From: Monosporascus cannonballus
Lineage: Eukaryota; Ascomycota; Sordariomycetes; Xylariales
DNA length: 64,000 nucleotides
Assembly: GCA_004154925.1 (NCBI GenBank)
Contig: QJNS01000049.1
Span: 62,001-126,000, forward strand
Direction: 5' to 3'
The notes under the pieces are model-generated. The model did not search any database. It was not told the DNA's origin and saw only the letters and a list, made by a program, of their open reading frames with translations. The translations under genes and the position numbers were made by a program. Positions 1 to 12,340 of this stretch are shown piece after piece (the stretch's first letter is position 1; every line of letters begins with the position of its first letter).

Positions 1-418
1 CGAATTTCAAGGTAATTCTTGAAGAATTTCTTTATTGAATTATTATTATAATCTGGTTTATTTACGACTTTATATTATCCAGACGTTGTTCCAAATAATA
101 CAAGTAGTTTTAAAAATATTTAAAAATATTTTCGTAAATTTTAAAAAGTTTTATTAACGCCTGGAATACGAAAATACTTAAATTGAAAAACAATTTACGA
201 ACGCAAAGTAATTTTTATTTAAAAACCGTTAATTTTATAGCCGCCCAATTATTACATATTAAATTATAGCCGAACGAAATGAGCTTTGTGAATAATTCAT
301 AATTATAAAATAATTTTTATAATAAATAAAATAATTTGCCTTAAAGATTCCTATTTACGGAAACGTCTAATTATTATAAAACGGTCGTTATAATAAATAA
401 CCGTTATTAAAAATATAT
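1..418. other. AT-rich unassigned flank
   Basis: This stretch has RIP-like composition (TpA-rich, CpA-poor) and lies left of the first LTR. I see no convincing reading frame, RNA gene or similarity to the other elements in the window. It could be older transposon or host sequence. Confidence 0.5.
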
Positions 419-423
419 TATCG
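419..423. repeat. Target-site duplication TATCG (left copy)
   Basis: The five bases TATCG directly precede the LTR that starts at 424. The same five bases directly follow the LTR ending at 11438 (11439-11443). This pairs the start of E1 with the end of the E1/E2 composite, although the two LTRs have different U3 sequences. Confidence 0.75.
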
Positions 424-823
424 TGTTACGACCCGACAAGCTCCGGTCTCAAGAAACGGTCAGGCAGGGAGCACACGGGCCACCTCCCGGGTTACGTGAC
501 CGTGATCACTGCCAAGCCAGTGATCATTAATGATCAAAGGTGATCCCAAATAATTGCGATTACCCCCAACGGCGTGATCACGAATAATTAAGCGAAAAAG
601 AAAAAAAATATATACGTTCCTTATTTCCATAATTTAAATAACCTTTATTTACAACACTTATTAATAACAAATGTTTGCATTATACATCGTTATCCAAAGC
701 ACCCTTGGCATTACAAGACGTAATACGTTACTATATTTATTGCTTAAATTCCTACGATATTCCTGTTAACATAAACCCGTCGACTTAAGGTTTAATAATT
801 GGTTAACTTACTTAGCTGTTATA
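424..823 (+). repeat. 5' LTR of gypsy element E1 (family A)
   Basis: A 400-bp LTR starts with TGTTACGACC and ends at the position where better kept copies read GCCGTCACA (here GCTGTTATA, explained by C-to-T changes). The second half, from the motif ATACGTT onward, is shared by every family A LTR. The first half (U3) carries several GTGATCA/TGATCA words. It is followed by the family's leader, with GTTACAAGC right after the LTR. Confidence 0.85.
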
Positions 824-3800
824 CGTTACAAGCTTTTATTTAATAATACTATCAAATTCTAAATAATATTTGATATTATTAAAATATTAACCAGTATTTA
901 AGAAACCCCTATTTAATAATTTCAAGCTCGAATTCGGAAATTGGAAAAAGAAATTCGATAACTTAAAGTTACGTTACCTACCTAATTCTTTTTCGCCCGT
1001 ATAAAGCCGAAAAAAACAGAACTTTGCAATAAAAAGGGTAACCTTTAAACATTTTTAACTTAAGTACGAATTTATTTTTGTTTTTGGATCTTAACGACCT
1101 AATAGATATAATCCTAATAATAAAAATATTTTTCATAATAAATACGGTTAATTAATTTAGGTTTGTTATAAAAAAGTTTTTAAAAGTAAAAGAAATAAAT
1201 AGGGAAAGTTTTATTAACGAAAAATTTTTAATTTATATCAATTTTGAAAATAAAGTATATAATAATTTCGGTAATTCGGATAAAAAACGATAAACGACTT
1301 AATAATTTTTATAATTTCGATAAAAAGAATTTGCGTTTAAATACGCCGTAATCTTCAGAAATCTTACGGCTAAGGCTGGATAAGGAAATAACCAAACTAA
1401 TATTGTTATCGATATATTTTATAAAAAATTAAAAGTTAATATAAAAAATAAAATTATTCAGATTAAATACTTAATTACATTAAAACAATATATTATTAAA
1501 ATAATTAAAATTAATAATCGACAATTTGAAAAATAACAAAAAAAGTAATATATTTTACATTCGGGATATAATAAATTTAATTAAGGAAAAAAAACACATT
1601 TTTTACTTTTTACAAAGCGGCGTCAGAACTGATAAAATTCGGCATTACTTACAAATAAAAATAAAACCAGATTAAATACTTTAATTACGGCGAAATAAAA
1701 TATTAGGCCTATAAATACAAAACACTTAAAATATTACGACAAAATAACTAGACCCGTATACCGAAAAAATAATCCAAAAATAACTAATGAAATAATAATA
1801 AAATTATTAATATAATTTAAATTAAGTATATAATAAGGTAATATCTAAAGGTTTAACAGGGACTATAATAATAAGAAATTCGACGAAAAATATAAAATAT
1901 TAAAAAGCTGGTTTAATAAGTATCGTAAATTTAATAAAAGGCGTTACAAAAATAATTATATAAATATTGAAATTAAATAAAAACAACTTTATTCCGGAAT
2001 ACCTAATTAATACGGTAAAATGTACGTTATATATTATTAATAACGAAAATATCCCGATTACGAGAAATAAAAATAACATACTTACGTACGACTTACCCGA
2101 ATATATTATAACGGATTTGATTTTCCAAACCGTAGCGGATATAATAAGAATAATAAGTAATAATATCCATAATTTCGAACCGTAACCCCGGAAAATATTT
2201 AATAATTAGCTAAAATAAAAAGTTGGCCCGAAAAAAAATAATATCAGCAAAAGCCCACTTTTGTTATTATAAATAATATAATTACTAAACGGAAAAAGAA
2301 TTAATCCAGCATATAGTAAAAAAATGTTATTACAATATATTACAGATTTCCATTTTTAATTAATATTTATTATAAATCCTAACGAAAAAAAGGTTATTCA
2401 GAAAAAAGACGTTAATTTATAGAAAATCCTTAAAACGATCACTAAATTGACGCATAATAAAATACAATTGCAAATATAAGAAAATCATTTACTTAATAAA
2501 GAAAAAGATTATAAGAAAACTAAAACAAATTAATATAATTTGAAAAAATAAAACGGCCATAAAAATAACAAATATAATAACTTAATATCCTATATATAAA
2601 AATATCACCAAAATTCGACAAATTGGAACAAAAATTAAAAGAAAAATTATTTATAAAGAAACCGCAAATAACGAAATCCAAAAAATTAAAAGAAATTCTT
2701 AAAAAAGGTTTAAACGCGATAATAAAAAACGTTAATAACCTTATTACTTTAAATATATTAATCGAAATATATTAATATATTGTAATATTAAATTACGGAA
2801 CTTTAAGCGGGAATTATATTATACCGAATATAATTAATAAATTTAAATTATTATGGAAATATAAGTTAAAATTTTACATAATAATAAATGCCGAAAATTC
2901 AAAATTTGCCTATAATAACGGAAAAGTTATATACAAAATTAATTACCTTAAAATTGTTATTAAAGGATAATATCAAACGATTAATTTCGATATTATTCCA
3001 TTTAAGAATTATAATATAATTTTAAAATTATTATGGATACGCCAACACCGAATTTAAATTAACGGCGGAATTAATTAAATAAAAATTTATTTTATTTTTT
3101 AATAATAAATTAAAAAAAAACGAAATCTTAATATGTGATTAATAATAACGATAAATGCAAATATAAAAATACGACAAATACCTTATTATTTAAAGCAATA
3201 AAATATAAAAAAATGGGTATTAAAGAAAAATACGACGTATTATTATTATTATTAAAACGAAATTAAAGCAATTACATAAGAATTTGAAATAACAAAAATA
3301 AAACATTAAAAAATTAAAAATATTAATTAATATATTTTTATAATATTACAGATATAAATAGCTTTTCAAAAGGGAATTCGATACGAAATTATTAAAATAT
3401 AATAAATAAAATTAGAAAATAATTCTTAAAAAAGATTTTCGACAAACTTTTACCTTATTTATAATCTTAGTAAAAACGAATTACGTACTTTTAAAAAATA
3501 CTTAAAAAATCGTTTATAAAAAATAAGTTCGATTTTCGAAATTACAAATAAAATACCATATATTTTTATATTTAAGAATAATGGAAAATTACGATTTATA
3601 ATTAATTATTAAGGATTAAATATTATTACTTTTAATTACGGAAATAAAAAACCGACTTTACGGAATTCAATAATTTATAATATTCGATTTTAAAAATAAA
3701 TATAACTTTATTAGGATTAAAAAGAAATACAAATAAAAAATAACTTTTAAAACAAAATACGGATTATTTAAATATTTAATTATATTAATAAAACTTACAA

Positions 3801-4082
3801 ACGTAATAATAACCTTTTAACGAATAATTAATTATATATTATAAAAATACCCCGATATTTTCGTTATTTGTTATTTCGAAAATATTTTTATCTTTTCGAA
3901 AACAAAAAAGGTATATACAGGATACGTTCATAAAGTTTTTCAAATTTTACAGAGCGTAAGGTTATTCGTTAATGCAAAAAAGAATTAATTCTATATACAG
4001 AAAATGGAATATTTGGAATATATTATCACCCCGGGACATATTAGAATAAATCCTAAGAAAATCGCTGCAATTACGGAATAAC

Positions 4083-4510
4083 TGTAACGAACCTGTCATA
4101 CATCCACCTGGAGGTATGAGCAGTATCCGAAATGGGGTCTTGATTTGCAGGTAACAATAGGGCGAGGAATGATTCAATAGTTCGTTCGTTAAAGAGATTT
4201 AAAGACTCTTCCCTTAATCCGAGAACGGTGCAGTTGCCTTTAGACTGAAAGCTTAGATTGATAGCTAAGGAGCGAAACTAAGTAGGTGCTATTTACATAA
4301 AAGACCGATTTATTATATATCCCAATTTCTAAAGTGAGTATGTCGTGGATCTATGTGATCTATGTGATCTGGTCCAGATCACTTAGATCACCTAGATCAC
4401 TTCCCTCCAAGTTCTAGCCAAGACCTCCCGTCCGGAGTTTAGCCGTGGCAGGTCCGCGCTAGGCCTTAAAGGTTGGTCTCCTCGAGACAGGAACCCCTGT
4501 TCCTGCAACA
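4083..4510. mobile_element. Solo LTR of a different family, inserted in E1
   Basis: A 428-bp sequence with TGTAAC...CAACA ends is flanked by a perfect 5-bp duplication ATAAC (4078-4082 and 4511-4515). Removing it rejoins the RT motif of E1. It has near-normal base composition and keeps many CpA/TpG dinucleotides, in sharp contrast to the host element, so it either arrived after RIP or escaped it as a single short copy. No internal region is present, so it is best read as a solo LTR. A TG...CA-ended MITE is less likely because of the 5-bp duplication. Orientation is not known. Confidence 0.8.
4345..4400. repeat. Imperfect 56-bp palindrome inside the solo LTR
   Basis: Two arms of about 27 bases meet at CTGGTCCAG. 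Each arm holds three short direct repeats containing GATCT/GATCA. There are only about four mismatches between the arms. It could be a transcription factor site cluster or hairpin within the U3 of this LTR. Confidence 0.75.
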
Positions 4511-4775
4511 ATAACAGACGCCAATAACAATTATAAAATTACAAGCATTTTTTGGATTCGCTAACTATTACAAAAAATTCATTCGAAACTTTAGCAAAAT
4601 AACCATACTCTTAACAAATCTTACGAAAAAAAATTCAAATGGACGCCAGATACGGAAAAAATATTTCAGGGTATTAAGGATACGATTACTAACAAGCTAA
4701 TACTAATCATATACGATCCAAACCGCCCCGTTAAGCTAGAAACTGATATTTCGGATTACGCATTAAACGCAATAA

Positions 4776-5126
4776 TGTTACGACCTGACAAGCCACGGCC
4801 TCCAGGAACGGCCGCAACGGAGAAGGCCAAGAAAATTATGTGGATCAGGTTACGTGATGGATCATTAGCTTACTGGTGGTGAGCCAGTGAGCCGGATTAC
4901 CAACTTACTGGTGGTAATCCAGTTAAAGGAAAAGGATATCTACGTTTATTAATTCCATAATTTAAATGATTTCAGTTTATAATAATAATTCGTTACCTAA
5001 AGTATTTTTGATATTATAAGACGTAATACGTTATTATATTTATTATTTATATTCCTATAATATTTCTCGTAATATAAACCCGTTGACTTAAGGTTTAATA
5101 ATTAATTAAACCGTTTAGCTGTTATA
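4776..5126 (+). repeat. 5' LTR of E2, with 1.8 copies of a 35-bp U3 repeat
   Basis: It starts TGTTACGACCTGAC and ends GCTGTTATA. The U3 contains a 35-bp tandem unit (4859-4893, then a partial copy to about 4921) built around GGATTACC...CTTACTGGTGGT. The 3' LTR of the same element has one unit more, exactly accounting for the 35-bp length difference. Confidence 0.85.
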
Positions 5127-8100
5127 TGTTATAAGCTTTTATTTAATAATACCGTTAAATTCTAAACAATATTTAATATTGTCAAAATATAGACCAACAT
5201 TTAAAAAACCTTTATTTAACAGTTTTAGGCTCGAATTTGGGAATTAAAAAGAGAAATTCGATAGCTTAAGGTTACGTTACTTGCCTAACTTTTTTTTACC
5301 CGCATAAAGCCGAAAAAACCAAAACCTTATGACAAAAAAGATAACCGTTAAACCTTTTTTATTTAGATACGAATTTATTTTCGCTTTTTAACCCTTAACG
5401 ATTTAGCGGATATGGGCCTAATAATAAAAATATGCCTTATAAAAAATACGGTTAATTGATTTAAATTTATTATAAGAAATATTTTAAAAATAAAAGAAAT
5501 ATATAAGGAAAATTTTATTAATAAAAGTTTTTCAATTTATATTAATTTTGAAAACAAAATACGCGATAATTTCGGTAATCCGGGTAAAAAACCATTTACG
5601 GCCTAATAATTTCTGCAATTCCGACAAAAAGGATTTAGATTTAAGTACGCCGTAACTTTTAAAGATTTTACGGCTAACGCAGAATAAGGAAATAATAAAA
5701 TTAATACCTTTATCGATATATTTTAAAAAGAGTTAAAGGATAATATAAAAAATAAAATTATTCGGATTAATTAATTAATTACGTTAAATCGGTATATTAT
5801 GAAAATAATTAAAATTAATAACGGACAGTTTAAAAAATTATAAGAAAAAAAGTAATACGCCTTACGTTTGAAATATAAATTTAATAAGGGGAAAAAGCGA
5901 AACGTACCTTTTATATCTTATAAAACGGCGCCAAAACCTATGGAACTTGGCGTTACCCATAGATAAAATTGGAACCAGATTAAGTACTTTAATTATAATA
6001 AAATAGGACATAAGCTTTACAAATATAAAAAACCTAAGAGGTTATAATAAAATAACTGGACCACTCTATCGGAAGGATAATCTAAGAATAATTAAGAAAA
6101 TAATAATAAAGCTATTAACATAATTTAAACTAAATACGTATTAGGTCCTTAACAAAAAGTCCAATAAGGATTATCATAATGAAAATCCGACATAAAATAC
6201 GAAAAACTAAAAAACTGGTTCGACAAATTTTACGAATATAACAAAAGGCGTTATAAAAATAATTATACGAATACCGAAATTAAAAAAAAACTTTATCCCG
6301 GAATACCCGATCGATATGGCAAAATGTACGTTATATACTGTCGACGACGAAAATATCCCGATTACGAAAAATAAAAATAACATATTTACGTACGAATTAC
6401 CCGTATATATTATAAAGGATTTGATTTTCCAAAACGTACCGGGCATAATAAAAACGATAAATAATAATATCGACAGTTTCAAACCATAACTCCAGAAAAT
6501 GATTTAGTAATTGGCCGAAACGGAAAATTAACCCGAAAAAATAATGTCCGTAAAAAAGCACCTTTTATTATTATAAATAATATAATTATTAAACGGAAAA
6601 AAATTAATTTAACATCCGGTAAAAAAATCATAATTACAAAATTATGGCGGGTTTTTATTTTGAATTAGTATTTATTATAAATCCTTAAAAAAAACCATTA
6701 AAGAAAAAATACGTTAATTTATAAGGAATCTTTAAAACGATAGCCAAAATAACGTATAATGGAATATAATCGTAAACATAAAAAAATAATTTATTCGATA
6801 GAAAAACAAACGCAAAAAAACCAAAAATAATTAATACGGTTCGAACAAATAATACGTCAATAATAACGATAAATATAATAACTAAATACGTTTAAAAAAT
6901 ATAAACAAGGTTTAACCAATTCGAATAAAAGTTAAAAAGATTACTTATAAAAAAGCCGCAAAATAACGAAACCTAAAGGAATTAAAAGGAATTTCCGAAA
7001 AAGGTTTTAAAGGCGAAAATAAAAAACGTTAATAACTTTATTACCTTAAATATACGAATCAAAACATATTAATATATTATAATTGTAAATTATGGAATTT
7101 TAGGCGGAATTATATTGTACCGGATGTGGTTAATAAACTTAAATTATTATAAAATATTAAATTAAAATCTTATATAACGACGAATACCAATAATTAAAAA
7201 TTCGTTTACGATAACAGAAAAATTAAACGCGAAATTAATTATTTTGAAATACTTATTTAAAAATAATATTAAACGGTTAATTTCGACATCGTTTTATTCC
7301 GGAATTACGATATAATTTTAGGATTACTATAAATACGCCAACACAAAATTTTAATTAATAATAAAATTAACTAAATAAAATTTGTTTTATACTCTATTAA
7401 TAAATAAGTAAAGAAAATTAAAATCTTAATGTTTAATCGATAATAACGACGAATATAAGTATAAAAATACCATAAATATTTTATCACCTAAAGAAATAAA
7501 ATAAAAAAAATAAAGTATTAAAAGAAATACGATATATTATTATTACAATTAAAATAAAATTAAGGTAATTAAATAACGATTTGGAATAATAAGAATAACA
7601 GCTTAAGGAATTAAAAAATCTGATTAATATATTATCATAATATTACAAATATAAATTGTTTTTTTAAAAGAAACTCGATACAGAATTATTAGAACATAAC
7701 GAATAAAATTATAAAATAATTCTTAAAAAAGGATTTTCGATAAAGCCTTTTACCTTATTTATAATTTTAACGGAAACTAATTACGTATTTTGAGAAAATA
7801 CCTGGAAAATCGGTTATAAAAAAATAAATATAATTTTCGAAATTATTATCGGAATATTTAATATTTTTCGTATTTTAATAAATGGAAAATTCTTATTTAT
7901 AATTAATTCTTAATAATTAAATAACGTTACTATTAAAAATTAAATATTATTACCTTTAATTACGGAAATAAAAAACCGACTTTATAAAACCAAATAATTT
8001 ATAATATTTAGTTTCAAAAATAAATATAATTTTATCAAAATAAAAAGAAAATACGAATAAAAAAATAATTCTTAAGACGAAATACGGATTATTTAAGTAT

Positions 8101-10440
8101 TTGATTATATTAATAAGACTTACGAACGTACTAATAACCTTTTAGCGCATGGTAAGTTATATATTACGAAAATACTTTAATATTTTCGTCGTTTATTATC
8201 TCGACGTTGTTTTCATTTTTTCGGAAATAAAAAAAACATACGCAAAATATATTTATAAAGTTCTTTAAATTTTATAGGACGCAAAATTACTTATTAACGC
8301 GGAAAAAAGTTAATTCAATATATAAGAAATAAAATATTTAGGATATATTATTACCTTAGCACATATTAGCATAAACCTGAAAAGATTCGCTATAATTACA
8401 AAATAACAAACGCTAACAACAGTTAAAGAAATATAGGTATTTCTTGGATTCGCCAACTATTACAAAAAATGTATTCGAAATTTTAGCAAAATAATTATAT
8501 TTTTAATAAAATTTACGAAAAAAAATTTTAAATAAACGCCAATTACGGAAAAAACATTTTAAGGTATTAAAAATACGATTATTAACGAATTAATATTAAT
8601 TATGTATAATTTAAACCGTTCCGTTAAATTAAAAACCGATATTTCGGATTACGTATTAAACGCAGTATTTGGATAACGAAATAATTAAAGCAAACTGCAC
8701 CTTATTATTTTTTTTTCGTACAAATTAAAAAAAGCCGAATTTAATTACGGCATTGCAAATAAAAGATTTATAGCCATTATTATGGCATTTCGAGAATTTA
8801 AATACTTCCTAAAAGGAAATTTATATTAGATTAAGGTTTATACGGATTATTAAAATTTTACCCGATTTATTATAACTAGGAAATTTACAGGATCATAATT
8901 TCGTTACGCGGAAAAATTGGCGAATTTCGACTTCGTTATTATCTATAAAAAAAGGTTAAAGAACGGCAAAGTAAATACACTAAATAAGCGACCAGATTTC
9001 GAAAGAAAATTAGTTAAAATTAACTATATAATTTTTGATATTATCATAAAAGGATATTTACGTTTACGACGAATTACGACGATTCGGGTAATATACTTCG
9101 ATATATATTGAAGAATTTAACAATATAACAATAATTTCACAAAAAACCAAAAAATAAACAAAATATAAGTTCTGAAGAAATATCAGAAAAATCTAGTATG
9201 AAAAATATACGAAGATTAATTATACGGATATCCAGGGATTTACAAAACCTTAAAATAACTTTAACGTATATATTATTTTCTTAAAATAAAAATAACGGTA
9301 TAAAAAATTATACGGCAATACGATATATGCGCTAAAGCAAAAGCTCGACGATATAAGCCATACGGAAAATTACAGCTATTATTAATTACAAAACCACCAT
9401 AATATTTAATTACATTCGATTTTATTATTAAGTTTTTTATATCAAAAAGTCCAATTACCGGAATATATCACGATAACTTTTTCGTAATTATCGATCGATT
9501 TACGAAATCTCCTTAGGTTTTACCATATTATAAAGATATAAATGTTAAATAATTAATATACAATTTTTTCATTATATTTTTAATATATATAAATTATTAA
9601 TAAAAATTATATTAAGTAAAAATTAATATTTGTATTTAAGTTTTAAAAAGACATTATAATATAAGTTAGCCTAAATTATAAATTATTTAACATATTTATA
9701 CCTTAAATGGATAAATAAATAAAACGAATAAATTAAACTTTGGTAATTTACTTCCGATATTATATTAATTATAAGTATAATAATTAAATTAAAAAATTAT
9801 GAATTATTTAATTAATTTATAATACTAATTATTACCAAAGTATTAAAATATTACTTACGAACTTAAATTTTGATTTTATTCCAAAGGTTTATAAAGAAAA
9901 TACGCGATAATACTTTAATTAATATTAAAATAATCCTTACGTTAAATAATTACAATAATGATATTAAAAAATAAAATTAAAATTAAAATATGTACAAAAT
10001 TAAATATATAAATATTATAATTAAAAAAATTAAAAAAGTTAATTTTCGAAAAAGGGGAAAGAATTTTTTTTGCCATAAAAAATATTTCAATAAAACGACT
10101 TAACAAAAAACTCGATTTTAAATATATCGGTCTATATAGAATGGCTAAAAAAATTTTAAAAAATAATTATTATTAAAATTTGTTTCAAAAGTTAAATTTT
10201 ATCCCATTTTTTATATTTCTTTATGCGAATTAATAGCAAATATAATCAAAGTACATCTGGTACAAAATAACATAAAAATAAAAACCGAATAAATATACGA
10301 AATGGAAAAAATATTTAATATATAAAAATAAAACGGATTTACTTAATACTTAATCAAATAAAAACAATACCCAAATTCCGAAAACATTTAGGAACCCGCC
10401 AAAAATCTTATTAACGCCTAACGCCTATTAAAAAACTTTT
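5127..10440 (+). pseudogene. gag-pol-chromodomain remnant of E2
   Basis: Domains in order: gag with a CX2CX4HX4C knuckle at 5986-6027 (Cys codons now Tyr); protease around 7080-7130; RT, with the catalytic box recognisable as YYLDVVFIFS near 8194-8225; the LGFANYY motif near 8435; RNase H; and the linker KNGKVNTLNKRPDFE within the open stretch 8917-9111. The integrase core reads FVIIDRFTKSP near 9480. A chromodomain at about 10296-10440 shows the tail motif PNSEN...EPAKNLINA. The integrase-chromodomain order identifies it as a chromovirus. Many TAA stops make it inactive. The chromodomain end overlaps the antisense ORF described separately. Confidence 0.85.
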
Positions 10441-10978
10441 ACCAGTAACGACAGAACCACCTAAAATAATAACATCCTAATGTACGAGATCCACGGAAAA
10501 AACCTTTTAGTCCACCGTATTCCAATTAATAACGTTTACCCTTTTTAAGGCTTAAACGTCGATTACGGATTCCGATTCCAACTGCGTAAAGTTATTAAAA
10601 TTATCCAAGGATTAAAAGGCATAATTAACAAATTTCGCACCCTAAAATTAATAATATTAATGTTAACGATGTGTACAAAAAAAACATATAAAAATTTCGG
10701 ATAAAGAGTTTTCGGCCGCCAATTTCTTTTCTTTTAATTTTTTCGACTTTATAATAAAACGATTAATTATGAAAATAAGAATATTTATTCCGTCATACGA
10801 ACAACCTTAACAAATATATTCCTTATAATAAAAAACCCCATTTATTATTTGGCATTTAAGATGCCAAATAGAAGAAAAAATAAGGTATTACGTTAAAACC
10901 TTCGAATTTAATTAAATTAATTAAGGCAAATCGCTGTTCAAATTTGTGAAAACGACGTTTGTATATACCAGAAAACAT
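10339..10978 (-). pseudogene. Antisense accessory ORF of E2
   Basis: A degraded reading frame lies opposite gag-pol between the chromodomain and the 3' LTR. An intact ATG at 10978 gives MFSGIYKRRFHKFEQRF, which lines up with the start of the same frame in C, K and M. The far end carries the family's shared tail (WRVPKCFRNLG) and closes with TAA at 10339, inside the chromodomain code on the other strand. At least one frameshift and several TAA/TAG stops interrupt it. Function is unknown; no known domain is recognised. Confidence 0.65.
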
Positions 10979-11035
10979 ATTAAAAGTATATGAAAAAAAT
11001 TTACCAGGAAAAAAGAAATCTTAAGGATAAAAATG

Positions 11036-11050
11036 TGGGAAAAAGAAAAT
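11036..11050 (+). other. Polypurine tract of E2
   Basis: The purine run GGGAAAAAGAAAA lies two bases before the 3' LTR, where plus-strand DNA synthesis of LTR retrotransposons is primed. Copy D has the equivalent run AGGGAAAAAGGAGA before its 3' LTR. Confidence 0.65.
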
Positions 11051-11052
11051 CA

Positions 11053-11438
11053 TATTACGACCTAACAAGCCACGGCCTCCAGGAACGGCCGCAACGGAAA
11101 AAGCCAAGAAAACTATATGGATTAGATTACGTAATGGATTACCAGCTTACTGGTAGTGAGCCAATGAGCCGGATTACCAACTTACTAGTAATAAACTAAT
11201 AAGCCGGATTACTAACTTATTGGTGGTAATTTAGCTAAAGGAAAAGGATATATACGTTTATTAATTCCATAATTTAGATAGCTTTAATTTGCAATAATAA
11301 TTCGTTACCCAAAGTACCCTTGGCATTACGAAACGTAATACGTTACTGTATTTATTGCTTAGATTCCCCCGATACTTCTGGCAACATAAACCCGTCGACT
11401 TAAGGTTTAATAGTTGGTTAAACCGCCTAGCCGTCACA
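11053..11438 (+). repeat. 3' LTR of the E1/E2 composite, probably chimeric
   Basis: The LTR starts TATTACGACC (TG changed to TA) and ends with an unmutated GCCGTCACA. Its U3 matches E2, with 2.7 copies of the 35-bp repeat at 11136, 11171 and 11206. Its right flank TATCG matches the left flank of E1, not of E2. The second half is clearly less RIPed than the 5' LTR of E2. This fits a crossover inside the LTR between the 3' LTRs of E2 and E1. Confidence 0.8.
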
Positions 11439-11443
11439 TATCG

Positions 11444-12149
11444 CCATTTTTAAATATTTTATTTGAAATAATTTTATTATTCGGCATTATTTAATCTTTA
11501 ACGGATTTACGATATACCTTTTTCGAAATAATAGATAATAACCGTTTTTACAGTTTTAAACCGGTTATATTTTAAAGCAATATTAAAGATCCGATAATCC
11601 GATAAAAGAAATATATTAATTGGTATTTCTTAATGCACTTAACATTTTTAATTAAATAAAATATTTTTTTTTTATCTATAATCTGTATTATATATATAAT
11701 TTAACCGTTTTAAGATAATTTTTATTGAGAAATATCCTACAAAACTAATAATATAATTATATAACTTCCGAATTCTGAAATATAATTATAAACATAATAA
11801 CATAAAAAAACATTTTTATTTTTAAATTATTTTATATTGTTATTAATATATTAACTCAAGTTAATGAAGAATCTTAAGTTTTTCAATAAAGTTTAATAAT
11901 ATTCATTAATTTTATTCATAATTTTATACTCTTAATTAATTCAAATCGATAACCGTTAATTTTATATATTATTATATTATAATAAAAAAATTAACAGTAT
12001 ATTTTAAAAAACCTTCGTTTTATAAATTTACCGTTTTACCTTTAAAAATAATAAAGGATAAATAAGATTTTGTAAAAGCTTCTTTAATAATACAATAAAT
12101 TGAGTTTTTGGTAAATTTATAACTAATAATTTAACCGCCAATAAAGTAG
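11444..12149. other. AT-rich unassigned region
   Basis: Strongly RIPed sequence after the TATCG duplication. I could not match it to family A, to the Copia family or to H, and no reading frame stands out. It is probably the original target of E1 or the 5' part of an older element. Confidence 0.4.
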
Positions 12150-12340
12150 TGTCGTAATATTCGCCGAACGCCCCGGTATATACCGAGCTTAAGTTTATGT
12201 AATTAAATATAATATTAATTAAAGTTATGAGGCCCTGCCCCCCTTTAACTGAAAAAAAAAGGTAATGCCGGTATAGGCTAAATTTTGATATATATTGCTG
12301 ACAAAAGGGATATTACTTTTTTATATGTTTTATCCGGTGT
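12150..12340. other. Patch of less mutated sequence, unassigned
   Basis: This stretch keeps C and G runs (for example GAGGCCCTGCCCCCC) and starts with TGTCGTAATATTCGCC, which would suit an LTR start. It precedes the gypsy element H. No second copy is visible after H, so I do not call it an LTR. Confidence 0.35.

Larger units (their letters stand above)
424..4775 (+). mobile_element. Ty3/gypsy family A element E1, 5' part, interrupted by E2
   Basis: E1 runs from its 5' LTR through gag, protease and RT and breaks off in RNase H at 4775, where the LTR of E2 begins. A solo LTR of another family sits in its RT region (4083-4510). The rest of E1 (RNase H end, integrase, chromodomain) is not found after E2. 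Instead the TSD partner of E1 (TATCG) follows the 3' LTR of E2, so E1's tail was probably lost by LTR-LTR recombination. The sequence is heavily RIPed. Confidence 0.8.
824..4775 (+). pseudogene. gag-pol remnant of E1
   Basis: This is a degraded retrotransposon polyprotein of the Ty3/gypsy type. A CX2CX4HX4C nucleocapsid knuckle is recognisable at 1677-1718, with its cysteine codons changed from TGC to TAC. A piece around 1967-2185 is conserved with copies I and E2 (PEYLI...ITRNKNN). The RT connection region around 4516-4600 reads like FFGFANYYKKFIRNF, the usual LGF-NYYR-FI motif, and resumes exactly after the solo LTR. The reading stops at the RNase H motif ETDISDYALN just before 4776. Many stops, mostly TAA, make it non-coding. 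Confidence 0.75.
4776..11438 (+). mobile_element. Ty3/gypsy chromovirus E2 (family A), inserted in E1
   Basis: This is a full-length 6663-bp element with two LTRs (351 and 386 bp) of the same U3 subtype, gag-pol on the plus strand, and a purine tract before the 3' LTR. It interrupts E1 in its RNase H coding region. Its own TSD is not seen: the left flank is AATAA, while the right flank is TATCG, which matches E1's left flank instead. All reading frames are destroyed by RIP-like changes. Confidence 0.85.

Noticed and set aside
6207..6482. 91-codon minus-strand open frame
   Set aside because: It lies opposite the gag end of E2, whose sense strand shows the conserved gag-linked motif; the openness comes from AT-rich composition.
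12150..12340. Candidate 5' LTR of gypsy H
   Set aside because: It begins with TG and is less RIPed, but no second copy follows the integrase end of H, so the LTR call is not supported.
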